This document shows, in pieces, positions 34,928-43,834 of a stretch of DNA of 64,000 nt. The position numbers and the translations under genes are program-made. The notes under the pieces were generated by a model, which saw only the letters and a program-made list of their open reading frames with translations, made no database searches and was not told the origin of the DNA. The DNA comes from Litorimonas sp947503715 (GTDB lineage Bacteria; Pseudomonadota; Alphaproteobacteria; Caulobacterales; Maricaulaceae): contig NZ_CP189850.1 in the NCBI RefSeq assembly GCF_050271975.1, positions 1,736,001-1,800,000 on the forward strand. Direction: 5' to 3'. Position 1 is the first letter of the stretch, and the number at the start of each line of letters is the position of its first letter.

Positions 34928-36091
34928 TTATAACTCCGCAGCTTTTGTTTCAAACGCCCAGTCCAACCAAGGCAGGACAGCGTGCACATCTTCAATCGGT
35001 GTCAGGCCGGACACCCAAAGGCGAAAACCCGGAGGCGCGGTGCGATATGCGCCGAAATCGAGCGCGACATTTTCTTCGCCTAGAAGCGTCACGATGGATT
35101 TGGCGAAAGCGGCCTGTTCGTCTTTGGGCAATGATGTCACGCGCGGGTCGACGATTTTCAGGCAGACGCCCGTGTTCGAGCGTTCAGCTTCATTCTCCGC
35201 AAGATTTGCAATCCAGTCGCGTTTTTCGATCCAATCCCAAATCACCTGCGCATTGGCATCGGCGCGTTCATGCATGCCTTGCAACCCGCCATTGGCTTTC
35301 GCCCATTTCAGACCATCGAGGTGGTCTTCGGCACAGAGCAGGGACGGTGTGTTAATTGTCGCGCCCTGAAAAATGCCTTCAATTAATTTGCCGCCCTTTG
35401 TCAGGCGGAAAATCTTCGGCAGGGGCCAAGGCGGGTTATAGCTTTCCAGTCGTTCGACAGCGTGAGGCGACAGGATGAGCATACCATGTGCGGCTTCCCC
35501 GCCCATGACTTTCTGCCAAGAGTAAGTCACGACGTCGAGCTTTTCCCACGGCAAATTCTGCGCGAAGACGGCGGAGGTCGCATCACAAATTGTGACCCCT
35601 TCGCGGTCATCGGGGATGAAACTGTAATCGACGACTTTCACACCGGATGTTGTACCATTGGCCGTAAAGACGAGGTCGCGGTCGCCCGTATATTTATGAA
35701 GTTCCGGGAGTTGCCCGTAATCCGCTGTCAGAAGGCGGAGGTCCTTGAGGGGGAGTTGCTTATCCGCATCGGTCACCCAAGCCTGTCCAAAATTCTCCCA
35801 AGCCGCGACATCGACACCGCGTTCACCGAGCATGGACCACATCGCCATTTCAACCGCGCCCGTATCCGAGGCGGGGACGATACCAATCCGGTAATCATCT
35901 GGAACTTGTAGAACTTCACGGGTGAGGTCGATGACCTCTTTGAGCTTGGCTTTACCAAGAGCTGAACGGTGAGAGCGTCCGAGTGCGGCATCAGATAGCG
36001 CATCCAGCGACCAGCCGGGGCGCTTACGTGTTGGTCCCGCAGAAAAACGGGGATCGGCCGGACGGATGTCCGGTTTGGGTAGATTAGTCAC
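34928..36091 (-). CDS. serC: Phosphoserine aminotransferase (alphaproteobacterial type)
   Basis: PLP enzyme that makes phosphoserine from 3-phosphohydroxypyruvate and glutamate. 387 residues, beginning KPDIRPADPRFSAGPTRKRPGW after a GTG start with AGGAGA upstream. The PLP lysine sits in YSWQKVMGGEAAHGML. This subfamily differs from the E. coli SerC and is the usual one in alphaproteobacteria. It is the first gene of serC-serA and is preceded by a serC-motif-like RNA leader. Confidence 0.97.
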   Translation of the reverse strand: MTNLPKPDIRPADPRFSAGPTRKRPGWSLDALSDAALGRSHRSALGKAKLKEVIDLTREVLQVPDDYRIGIVPASDTGAVEMAMWSMLGERGVDVAAWENFGQAWVTDADKQLPLKDLRLLTADYGQLPELHKYTGDRDLVFTANGTTSGVKVVDYSFIPDDREGVTICDATSAVFAQNLPWEKLDVVTYSWQKVMGGEAAHGMLILSPHAVERLESYNPPWPLPKIFRLTKGGKLIEGIFQGATINTPSLLCAEDHLDGLKWAKANGGLQGMHERADANAQVIWDWIEKRDWIANLAENEAERSNTGVCLKIVDPRVTSLPKDEQAAFAKSIVTLLGEENVALDFGAYRTAPPGFRLWVSGLTPIEDVHAVLPWLDWAFETKAAEL

Positions 36092-36097
36092 AATGTC

Positions 36098-36165
36098 TCC
36101 TGTGGTGCGTTTTTATACACCGCTAGAGTTTCGCCTCAGTGGGGAGGCGGGGCCCACGCGGCGCA
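36098..36165 (-). ncRNA. Candidate serC-motif RNA leader
   Basis: On the minus strand the serC leader contains a GCCTC/GAGGC hairpin (bases 36133-36148) preceded by CGCGTGGGCCCC, then TATAAAAACGCACCAC directly before the AGGAGAC ribosome-binding site. This matches, as I recall it, the serC motif described upstream of serC-serA in alphaproteobacteria. A covariance-model scan would settle it. Confidence 0.6.
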
Positions 36166-36345
36166 TAGTCGCGAAGAGGGCGAGTCGTCAAGTCGGTAGG
36201 CACGATAAACGCATTTCCGCCTCATTCTCCGTTCAGGCTCACTAAAATATGATTATGAAAATGAAGGATTACGGCAGTTCAGCTCTTCCCAAATGGTGGA
36301 TTGTCAAACAAAGAGATGAGGGGACAGTTTGAAGGACAAGTATAG

Positions 36346-38010
36346 ATGAAATTCTTTTCCCCGGTTCATGTTCTGGCGACAGCAAGTTGTGCTGTCATCA
36401 TATCCGCCTGTAGCGGTGGGGGCGGTAGCTCAACAGAAACACCAAGGCCCGTCACCACAACGCCTCCACAACCCCCCGTTTCCGTAACCCTGTCCGGGAC
36501 AGTCAGTTATGACCGCGTTCCACTGAACCAAACAACAAATGGATTAAATTTTGACGGTACATTCCAGCAACCAATCCGGGCGGCAACGGTTGAGCTTCTG
36601 AACAATGCGGGCTCTATCCTGCAAGAAACTGTTTCCGGTGATGACGGTTCATATAGTTTTACACTGGACTCCGGACAGGATGTTCGTGTCCGCGTGAAAG
36701 CCGAAATTGAGCGCTTGGGACAAAGCGAAATTGACTTACGAGTTCTCGATAACACATCCGGAAATTCGCTTTATGCCTTGGATGGCAGTCTTTCTGCGAT
36801 GCCGCGCTCTAACCAGATCAGAGATCTGAATGCTGGCTCAGGATGGGGCGGGACATCCTACACAGGCGCGCGCGCTGCCGGACCATTCGCGATCCTGGAT
36901 ACGATGTTTGAGGTCATGGAGCAGTTTAAAGATGTTGATGCCGATGTCGATTTTCCGCCACTTCAGGTTTTCTGGAGCGAGAATAATCGGCCCATCGCGG
37001 GGAGTATTTCGGACGGAGAGGTCACAACATCGTTCTATTCTATAATCGGTGGTCTGCCGACCGTTGTCATTCTCGGCGCGGAAAATACAGATACGGATGA
37101 ATTTGACCGCCATGTCGTGACACATGAATTTGGCCATTATTTCGAAAACCGTTTAAGTCGTGCTGACTCTATCGGTGGCCCTCATTCCAGCGCAGATCGA
37201 TTGGACCCGCGCGTGGCTTTTGGCGAAGGGTTTGGAAATGCTTTGGCTGCGATTATTATTGAAGATGATCCTACATATCGCGACAGTTTCGGGTCACGGC
37301 AATCGGGCGGCTTTGAAATCAATGCGGAGGCGGATAGTTTTACCGAAAATGGCACGCCTGTTTTCAGGTCGTTTATTGGCTGGTATTCTGAACTGACAGT
37401 CTATCAAATGTTATATGATTTATTTGATGTGAATAATGAATCTTCTGACAATGTTACATTTGGATTGGAGCCGTTTTACCGAACTTTCAGGGAGGCCGAT
37501 TATACGAATACGGAAGCCTTCACGACGATTTTTTCCTATCTTGATGCCTATAAACAGCAAGCGGGTGTCGATGCCGATGCGGTTACGGAACTCGCGCGAC
37601 GTCGTGGCATTAATGGGGTAGGTATATTCGGAGAAGGTGAAACAAATGATGACGGCTTTGACGATGCGCTTCCCGTTTATTTGGAGGTCGCCACGGATGG
37701 TACCCCGTCACAGGTCTGCACGACCGACAGATTTGGCGAATTTAATAAATTGGGTAATCGCCGTTTTCTGAAATTCGACGTCGCAACAGCCGGCACTTTT
37801 AACTTTGAGATGCGCGTGACCCCATCCGGTGGAAGAACGGACCCTGATTTCATCGTCTTCCTTGAGGGCCAGCCTGTTCTCACCGGTTTTTCCGCCACGC
37901 TTGGCCGCGAAACGGCATCTGCCTCGCTTCAACCCGGAACTTACGTTATTGACGCTTACGATGATCGCGGTTCCGTTGGTGGCGTTTGCCACAATTTCAC
38001 AATTCAATAG
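36346..38010 (+). CDS. Putative HEXXH zinc metalloprotease lipoprotein
   Basis: 554-residue predicted lipoprotein (lipobox ISAC, Cys22, then a Gly/Ser/Thr/Pro linker). An N-terminal beta-sandwich (about 48-135, a carboxypeptidase-regulatory-like domain with GDDGSYSFTLDSG) is followed by HEFGH at 260-264 and AFGEGFGN with Glu294, the spacing expected for a gluzincin zinc site. The C-terminal 90 residues look like a beta pre-peptidase-C type domain (LKFDVATAGTFNFEMRV, LQPGTYVIDAYDDRG). AAGGAC precedes the ATG. I do not recognise the exact peptidase family. A small lipoprotein gene follows within 10 bases. Confidence 0.75.
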   Translation: MKFFSPVHVLATASCAVIISACSGGGGSSTETPRPVTTTPPQPPVSVTLSGTVSYDRVPLNQTTNGLNFDGTFQQPIRAATVELLNNAGSILQETVSGDDGSYSFTLDSGQDVRVRVKAEIERLGQSEIDLRVLDNTSGNSLYALDGSLSAMPRSNQIRDLNAGSGWGGTSYTGARAAGPFAILDTMFEVMEQFKDVDADVDFPPLQVFWSENNRPIAGSISDGEVTTSFYSIIGGLPTVVILGAENTDTDEFDRHVVTHEFGHYFENRLSRADSIGGPHSSADRLDPRVAFGEGFGNALAAIIIEDDPTYRDSFGSRQSGGFEINAEADSFTENGTPVFRSFIGWYSELTVYQMLYDLFDVNNESSDNVTFGLEPFYRTFREADYTNTEAFTTIFSYLDAYKQQAGVDADAVTELARRRGINGVGIFGEGETNDDGFDDALPVYLEVATDGTPSQVCTTDRFGEFNKLGNRRFLKFDVATAGTFNFEMRVTPSGGRTDPDFIVFLEGQPVLTGFSATLGRETASASLQPGTYVIDAYDDRGSVGGVCHNFTIQ

Positions 38011-38019
38011 AGGTTGAAC

Positions 38020-38532
38020 ATGTCGATTTATAAAACAGGCCTTTTTGTCCTTGGTGCCTCAATTTTGATGGCTTGCGCCGCGCCATCGACGCAGCAGCCT
38101 GAAAACAAGGTGGAAAAGGCGTATACGCCAAAACCTGGCGCGGCGGTTGAGTTCTCCAGCGAAGTTCCAAAATCGATGGTGGCGGGCCAATATCAAACTG
38201 TTAAATTGAAGTTTGCCGAGTCCTATCCGGAGAACGCTCTGTCCATCTCCTTAACAACATCCAAAGGATTATCCCTCTTTGGCGGGATGGACCGTAAATC
38301 ATTCGATATGGGCGCGGGTCGTGAGCACGTTTGGGACATTGATGTGTCCGCTGCAGAGGACGGCATCTATTTCCTCAATGTTTTCGTTGAAGCGGACGGC
38401 CAGCCCCGTGCATTTAGCGTGAAACTGGAAATTGGCGATGTCACCCCGGCTATGCGTAACCGTGCGGTGAAGTCCACAGGCGAAGTCGTGAACGGCGTAC
38501 GCGTCATGGAAGCGGAAGAAGCCATCCGCTAG
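38020..38532 (+). CDS. Small lipoprotein, operon partner of the HEXXH protease
   Basis: 170-residue predicted lipoprotein with lipobox LMAC (Cys near 19) and GAGG 6 bases before the ATG at 38020. The rest looks like one immunoglobulin-like beta-sandwich (VAGQYQTVKLKFAESYPEN, HVWDIDVSAAEDGIYFLNVF). Such soluble beta-domains are often inhibitors, chaperones or substrate-binding partners; here the tight spacing behind the protease suggests a functional pair. Not recognised as a family. Confidence 0.65.
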   Translation: MSIYKTGLFVLGASILMACAAPSTQQPENKVEKAYTPKPGAAVEFSSEVPKSMVAGQYQTVKLKFAESYPENALSISLTTSKGLSLFGGMDRKSFDMGAGREHVWDIDVSAAEDGIYFLNVFVEADGQPRAFSVKLEIGDVTPAMRNRAVKSTGEVVNGVRVMEAEEAIR

Positions 38533-38601
38533 GTTCACAAACCCGTCACTTCCCCTGCGGCTTCCATTCCTCTAATCCTCTCTCAAATTATGGAGAGAGA
38601 G

Positions 38602-39450
38602 ATGAGCGACCAAACATTATCCGACTGGACCCCGCCAAAGGTCTGGGAAAACACGTCATCGGGCGGGAAATTTGCAAATATTAACCGCCCAACGGCGGGA
38701 AAAACGCATGAGAAAGAGCTGCCTGTTGGGAAGCACCCGTTCCAACTTTACTCCCTCGGCACGCCTAATGGCGTCAAAGTCACGATCATGCTGGAAGAAC
38801 TTTTGGCCGCTGGCGTGGAGGACGCGGAATATGACGCTTGGCTGATAAATATCGGCGAGGGCGACCAGTTCGGATCGGGCTTTGTGGACGTGAACCCGAA
38901 TTCAAAAATTCCTGCCATGATGGACCGCTCCGGCGATGAACCGCGCCGTATTTTCGAATCCGGTTCTATTCTCATGCACCTCGCCGAAAAATTCGGTATG
39001 TTCCTGCCGGAGGACGGGCAGGCGCGCACAGAGTGTCTGTCCTGGCTGTTCTGGCAAGTCGGCTCCGCCCCTTATCTCGGTGGCGGATTCGGCCATTTCT
39101 ACGCCTATGCCCCGATGAAAATCCAATATTGCATCGACCGTTTTTCAATGGAGACGAAACGTCAACTGGACGTGCTGGACCAACGTTTGGCGCAGTCAGA
39201 GTTTATCGCCGGCGATGAGTTGACGATCGCAGATATGGCGATTTACCCATGGTACGGCGCGATGGCGCGCGGGCTCCTCTATGAGGGCGGCGAGTTTTTG
39301 CAGGTTCAGAGTTATAAGCATTTACAGCGCTGGACCAAACAACTCGCGGCACGTCCTGCCTTTCGGCGGGGACAGCTCGTCAATCGCTATTGGGACAATA
39401 AAGGCCTGAAAGAGCGCCATGATGCGTCCGATTTTGATGGCCTGCTTTAG
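38602..39450 (+). CDS. yghU: YghU-type glutathione S-transferase / disulfide-bond oxidoreductase
   Basis: Nu-class GST of the YghU/YfcG group, which reduces disulfides using two glutathiones. 282 residues from the ATG at 38602 (GAGAGAGAG upstream). It has the long N-terminal extension of YghU (WTPPKVWENTSSGGKFANINRPTAG), then the thioredoxin-like domain with FQLYSLGTPNGVKVTIMLEE, NPNSKIPAM and ESGSILMHLAEKFG, and the all-alpha domain with FIAGDELTIADMAIYPW. A hairpin follows before the next gene. Confidence 0.93.
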   Translation: MSDQTLSDWTPPKVWENTSSGGKFANINRPTAGKTHEKELPVGKHPFQLYSLGTPNGVKVTIMLEELLAAGVEDAEYDAWLINIGEGDQFGSGFVDVNPNSKIPAMMDRSGDEPRRIFESGSILMHLAEKFGMFLPEDGQARTECLSWLFWQVGSAPYLGGGFGHFYAYAPMKIQYCIDRFSMETKRQLDVLDQRLAQSEFIAGDELTIADMAIYPWYGAMARGLLYEGGEFLQVQSYKHLQRWTKQLAARPAFRRGQLVNRYWDNKGLKERHDASDFDGLL

Positions 39451-39504
39451 AGGCTAACCTCTCGTTAAACTTGCGGGTCAATTGCGCGTTAAACCTTATT
39501 GAAT

Positions 39505-39540
39505 AAGGCCCTTCTCAATTAACTTGGGTAGGGCTTTTTC
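39505..39540 (+). terminator. Hairpin and T-run directly before the beta-barrel gene
   Basis: AAGGCCCT (39505-39512) pairs with AGGGCTTT (39530-39537; one G-T pair) around a 17-base loop and runs into TTTTTC just before the ATG at 39541. It can end the yghU transcript, but its 3' arm also holds the only Shine-Dalgarno-like AGGG of the next gene. Confidence 0.55.
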
Positions 39541-40245
39541 ATGACGTTTAAAAAACTTATCGTGCTGAGCGTTTGTGCCGCTGCTATTACAGCCTGTTCA
39601 TCCCATCAGGGTTATCAATCCTATCAAGCACCGGCCTATAATAATCCCGGCAAATTCGGGGTTGGGCTGGGTGTCGGCACAACGGGCGCAACGGTCGAGG
39701 CCAAATATGCACCGTCCGAGACCGTTATGTTACGCGGCAGCTATAACTATCTCGATTTCTCCATGGACGAAGAATTCGATGACATTGATTATGATGGCGA
39801 TTTCAAAGCGAACACAGTTGCGGGATTTGTTGATATTGCGCCCTTTCATAACGGTTTCATCGTTTCCGGTGGGGCTTATATCGGTGACAAGACACTGAAC
39901 TTGGATGCAACGCCGACAACCAATGTTGAAATTGGCGACACTTTATTCACACCCGAAGAGGTCGGCACTTTGAACGGACAGGCAGAGCTTCGCAACTTCG
40001 CGCCCTATGCCGGTATTGGGTATGACAGCTTTATCTCAAGCTCCACAAATTGGTCCTTTAATGCGCGTGCAGGCATTATGTTTACAGGCGCCCCGAAAGC
40101 AGAACTCGTCTCAGCGAATGGTACGCTTTCAAGTGATCCACGCCTTCGTGCTGAATTGGATGCAGAGGTGAGTGCCATTGAAGATGACGCCGAGGATTAC
40201 CGCTATTATCCAGTCGTCACAGTTGGTCTGACCCGCCGTTTTTAA
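39541..40245 (+). CDS. Outer-membrane beta-barrel lipoprotein
   Basis: 234-residue predicted lipoprotein (lipobox ITAC, Cys19) followed by a beta-barrel-like body: alternating strands such as KFGVGLGVGTTGATVEAKYA, TVMLRGSYNYLDFSM, TVAGFVDIAPFHNGFIVSGG, FAPYAGIGYDSF, and a terminal VVTVGLTRRF ending in Phe. No specific family. The open frame starts directly after a hairpin with a T-run. It is convergent with the TauD-like gene, overlapping by 4 bases. Confidence 0.75.
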   Translation: MTFKKLIVLSVCAAAITACSSHQGYQSYQAPAYNNPGKFGVGLGVGTTGATVEAKYAPSETVMLRGSYNYLDFSMDEEFDDIDYDGDFKANTVAGFVDIAPFHNGFIVSGGAYIGDKTLNLDATPTTNVEIGDTLFTPEEVGTLNGQAELRNFAPYAGIGYDSFISSSTNWSFNARAGIMFTGAPKAELVSANGTLSSDPRLRAELDAEVSAIEDDAEDYRYYPVVTVGLTRRF

Positions 40246-41180
40246 GCTACCAGCGCGGCTAGAACCCGCCGTTTCCCCGTAAAGGGACGGCGACCGTGCA
40301 TGACGCGGTAATTATCCAGCAGGGCGACATCGCCCGCTTGCCAGTTTAGGTCATAGCTGACCTCATCGGCGATACGGATCGCGGTTTGAAGCGCGCGAAT
40401 ATCCAATGGATCACCATTGCCCAGCGTCACGGATTTTGACGGGTCATTTCGACTGTCTTTCCACCCGCGAAATGCCGCAATTAATTGATTGAAGAAACTC
40501 TCTGACCCGTCCGGTAATTCGCGAATGGCGGGCAGAGCCGGACTCGTGACGCGGAGTGTTTCATCCGCATTCCAGACATAGTTATATCCCAATTCATCCA
40601 ATCGTGCTTCGGCGGCGGCTTTCGTATCCCGGCTAAGCGTCGAGCGCCAAGAGCGGCCCTGTCCGGAATTTGGATCATCTGTCGCCGGCATCGTGTTGCT
40701 ATAGCGCACACCCTGTAAGCGTAGCGCGGCGACGAGGTCTGGCTCGGCTTTTGTGAGCTGCTCAAATACAATATCAGAGCGACAAATTGGTGTGGCGCCG
40801 CCCGTTTCCGGCGCAATCATGCAGGAAAAGAACAGCTTGCCGGGATAATAAGGCGTCTGAGCCATTTCGTGATGGAGATAGATGGACACATCCGCTGGGG
40901 CTTCATTGGCGGTGAAAACGCGGGATGTCAGGTTCACCCGAACGGCATTGGACAGGCTGTCCGCATAGGTGAAACCAAGTTCGCCGTAACCTTCCACAGC
41001 GTCATGAAAATCTTCAGGGGAGGTGATATTAAAGCCGCGAAAGAGAACGGTTCCGGTCTCGGCGAGTCTAGTGTCTACCTCTGCCTTATGCGTCGCAATC
41101 CATTTTGAAAGATCACCCTTGCCATGAATGATACGGGGAAAGTCGATCCCGTTATAAGTTTGCGTCATATCCAATCTCAT
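40242..41180 (-). CDS. TauD/TfdA-family Fe(II)/2-oxoglutarate dioxygenase
   Basis: Non-haem iron hydroxylase of the TauD/clavaminate-synthase-like superfamily. 312 residues. Iron ligands: His-x-Glu in LHHEMA (Glu instead of the common Asp) and the distal His in NYRVMHGRRPF, followed by GKRRV whose Arg binds 2-oxoglutarate. GTVLFRGFNI is typical of the N-terminal half. It overlaps the Gfo/Idh gene by 4 bases (ATGA). Last gene of a four-gene operon; the substrate is unknown. Confidence 0.88.
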   Translation of the reverse strand: MRLDMTQTYNGIDFPRIIHGKGDLSKWIATHKAEVDTRLAETGTVLFRGFNITSPEDFHDAVEGYGELGFTYADSLSNAVRVNLTSRVFTANEAPADVSIYLHHEMAQTPYYPGKLFFSCMIAPETGGATPICRSDIVFEQLTKAEPDLVAALRLQGVRYSNTMPATDDPNSGQGRSWRSTLSRDTKAAAEARLDELGYNYVWNADETLRVTSPALPAIRELPDGSESFFNQLIAAFRGWKDSRNDPSKSVTLGNGDPLDIRALQTAIRIADEVSYDLNWQAGDVALLDNYRVMHGRRPFTGKRRVLAALVA

Positions 41181-42223
41181 TCGCCTATATGGACGGGCAA
41201 TCCCGTTTCAATTGATTGATGCGCGGCGCCGCCGATTTTGACCGACCAGAGTCCGTCTTCTGCCGTGACCGTTGCTTTGCCTTTTTCAGTCAAAGCGCGG
41301 TGGAAATCCAGTAATTGGAAATAGGTCGCGCCGTGATGATCGCCTGCAGAGAGGGCTTCTGCGGGCGTTTCAATTTCACGCGAATACCCTTCACCGCGAA
41401 GAGGAGACCACTCCAATATGGCTTCCGGAATGGAGACAGACAGTCGTCCTTCCGGTCCAACGACATGTAACCGTTCTTCCTGATGGGTTAAGTTTGCAAA
41501 CATGCAGAGTTCGAGGACTGCCCGCGCCCCGTTTTCAAAATCCAGCATAACATAGGCATTGTCGAGAATATCTGGTCTCCGTCCCTCATAGCGCTCGTCC
41601 AGATGGTTCACATCCATCCCGCCACTCGCATAAACGCGGATCGGGTCACTCTGTAAAATCACACGCATAAGGTCGAAAAAGTGACAACATTTCTCAATCA
41701 ATGTTCCGCCCGTATTTTCCGAAAATCGGTTCCAATTCCCGACCTTTGGCAAGAACGGAAAACGATGTTCGCGAAAGGTCAGCATTTTTACCGGTCCTGT
41801 GAGACCTGAATGAACTTGCTCAATAAAAGCCGTGATAGGCGGCATATAACGATATTCGAGGCCCACCCAGAACAGGTTGGGGTAGGTGTCTGCGAGAGCG
41901 GCGAGCTGTTGCGCATCCTCAACCGTCGTCGCCAGTGGTTTTTCAATTAGAAGGGCGGCCCCGAATTCCGCGATGTCATTGATGATCTCAAAGTGGCGGA
42001 AGTTCGGCGCGGCGATGATGACGGCGTCGGGCTGAACCTCGCGCATCATTGTCATGTAATCCTCAAAGACTTGAACGTCTTCTCCGGCGTCATGACCCGA
42101 CCATTTGCGGGAGCCTGCATCTGGATCTGCGAGGGCGATGAGTTCCGCACAGGGCACGAGCGCCAGATTGGCGATATGTTCCCGTCCCATCATGCCGGCG
42201 CCGATAATGGCGTAAGTTGTCAT
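41177..42223 (-). CDS. Gfo/Idh/MocA-family NAD(P) oxidoreductase
   Basis: 348 residues. N-terminal Rossmann domain with YAIIGAGMMGREHIANL at 4-20, AVIIAAPNFRHFEI, and LIEKPLATTVEDAQ carrying the conserved EKP lysine; the C-terminal alpha/beta domain includes NTGGTLIEKCCHFFDLMR with the catalytic-type His. Family members oxidise sugars, inositols or amino sugars; the substrate here is not predictable. It is coupled to both neighbours: 1 base shared with the aldo/keto reductase stop and a 4-base overlap with the dioxygenase. Confidence 0.92.
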   Translation of the reverse strand: MTTYAIIGAGMMGREHIANLALVPCAELIALADPDAGSRKWSGHDAGEDVQVFEDYMTMMREVQPDAVIIAAPNFRHFEIINDIAEFGAALLIEKPLATTVEDAQQLAALADTYPNLFWVGLEYRYMPPITAFIEQVHSGLTGPVKMLTFREHRFPFLPKVGNWNRFSENTGGTLIEKCCHFFDLMRVILQSDPIRVYASGGMDVNHLDERYEGRRPDILDNAYVMLDFENGARAVLELCMFANLTHQEERLHVVGPEGRLSVSIPEAILEWSPLRGEGYSREIETPAEALSAGDHHGATYFQLLDFHRALTEKGKATVTAEDGLWSVKIGGAAHQSIETGLPVHIGE

Positions 42224-43089
42224 CAGGGCATGCCTTCGCCGCGATAGGCCTCAATCACATCGTAAAATTCGCGGCCCATTAGATTGATCTGCGCGGCATA
42301 GGCGGACTCCGCGATGCGTTCGACTTTTTGCGTGCCGATAATGGGAACGACATTTGCGCCATGTGCACGGGTAAAGGCGAGGGCGGTGACGCTGCGCGAG
42401 ACGCCGTAGGCGGTGGCGATTTTATCGAGTGCCGTTTGGACGGGGCCCTCTTCGGTCGGAATTTTTCCGCCCCCAAGCGGGGACCAGCCCAGCACAGTCG
42501 CGCCCGTTTCCATTGCGTAATCCAATGTCCCGTCCGTGATCGGGTCCTGTTGCAGGGCCGAAAATTCGGGCTGCAATGTCGCGATGGGCGTTTCCAGATG
42601 GGCTTGGAGGGCGCGGGTCTGGGCGACGGTAAAGTTGGACACCCCGATGGACCGCGCCTTGCCCGAGGCGACGATTTCGTTCAAGGCCCGCGCAGTTTCC
42701 GCAAAGGGTGTGGACAGGTCGGGACGATGGATTTGGTAGAGGTCGACAAAATCCGTTTTCAAACGCGTCAGCGACGCGTCCATCGCGTCCATGATATAGC
42801 GATAGGAACTGTCATAGGGTCGAACGGCGTCAATACCGCCCTTCGTCGTGAGGACCATTTGCCCTCGTAGTTTTGGTGACGCCGACAAGACTTCGCCCAG
42901 CAATTCTTCCGCTCCGCCAAAGCCGCGCGGTTCACCAAAGCCGTAAATATCAGCCGTGTCGATGAGGGTCATGCCATTATCCAGCGCCGCCCTGATGAGG
43001 CCGTCCGCGGTCTTCACATCATGTTCGGCAAAACGCCAACAGCCGAAGGCAATCTTGCCAATGGTGATATCCGTCTGTCCCAGCTTCAT
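42223..43089 (-). CDS. Aldo/keto reductase
   Basis: NADPH-dependent (beta/alpha)8 oxidoreductase. 288 residues with the tetrad visible: Asp and Tyr in LIDTADIYGFGE, Lys in LTTKGG, His in LYQIHRPD. GVSNFTVAQTRAL, LQPEFSALQQ and VLGWSPLGGGKIP complete the family signature; the closest I can name is the YcsN/YdhF group. It begins within the stop of the GST gene (4-base overlap) and abuts the Gfo/Idh gene. Confidence 0.93.
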   Translation of the reverse strand: MKLGQTDITIGKIAFGCWRFAEHDVKTADGLIRAALDNGMTLIDTADIYGFGEPRGFGGAEELLGEVLSASPKLRGQMVLTTKGGIDAVRPYDSSYRYIMDAMDASLTRLKTDFVDLYQIHRPDLSTPFAETARALNEIVASGKARSIGVSNFTVAQTRALQAHLETPIATLQPEFSALQQDPITDGTLDYAMETGATVLGWSPLGGGKIPTEEGPVQTALDKIATAYGVSRSVTALAFTRAHGANVVPIIGTQKVERIAESAYAAQINLMGREFYDVIEAYRGEGMP

Positions 43090-43742
43090 CCTTCAAAATC
43101 CTTTGCGTCAGCGAATGCCAGTTGGAAGGCGGGGCGCGATTTCATGCGTTTCATATAGTCTTTCAAGACGGGATTGGCGCAGAGACCATAAGCCCGCGCC
43201 CAATTCAAATTCTGCCCCGTCAGGCAATCTGCGGCGGTAAATGTCTCGCCGCAAATAAACGCATTCTCAGAAAGACGTGCGACGAGTTGCGGCGTGATTT
43301 CATTCTCGATTTTATCCCGATTGAATTGCGCGAAGGCCGCATTACGGGCGGCTTTGGGTAGGATGTTTTCATGCAGGCGGATATTCCAAAGCATCTGGTC
43401 CATCCACGATCCGCCCAGTGCCAAGATTTGCAGATAGTCTGCACGGGCTTTCAGATCGCTTGGTTTCGGCGCAAATCTGTCGTCCAAATCTGCCAGCCAA
43501 GTCAGGATTGCCATGGATTCGAAAATGACCTGTTCTGATCCATCGGCATAGGTCACTTCGAGGACAGGCACGGCGTGGTTCGGGTTCTTCGCCAGATATT
43601 CCGGCGTATATTGCCCCCCCTGCCGCAGGGCTACGCGATGAACCTCGAAATCTTCGCCCCGCATTTCATGCAAGAGCCATTTCACCCGCGCGGAACGGGA
43701 AAGGGGATAATGATGAAGGGTCAGGTTTTTGATTTCGGACAT
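43086..43742 (-). CDS. Glutathione S-transferase family protein
   Basis: 218 residues; N-terminal thioredoxin-fold domain (LTLHHYPLSRSARVKWLLHEM with a Ser near residue 15 as the likely activator, NPNHAVPVLEV, and an ESMAILTWLADL cis-Pro/SNAIL-like region) and an all-alpha C-terminal domain (FICGETFTAADCLTGQNLNW). First gene of the overlapping operon GST, aldo/keto reductase, Gfo/Idh, TauD-like. A glutathione step in a catabolic route is possible but unproven. Confidence 0.92.
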   Translation of the reverse strand: MSEIKNLTLHHYPLSRSARVKWLLHEMRGEDFEVHRVALRQGGQYTPEYLAKNPNHAVPVLEVTYADGSEQVIFESMAILTWLADLDDRFAPKPSDLKARADYLQILALGGSWMDQMLWNIRLHENILPKAARNAAFAQFNRDKIENEITPQLVARLSENAFICGETFTAADCLTGQNLNWARAYGLCANPVLKDYMKRMKSRPAFQLAFADAKDFEG

Positions 43743-43834
43743 GTGGTACAGCTAACCCGAGATAGCTAGAAATACACCCTTATTTTTACAGGTTCCAAGC
43801 TTGTCGTCTTCGTCTATCCGTTTAAACCCTGTTT

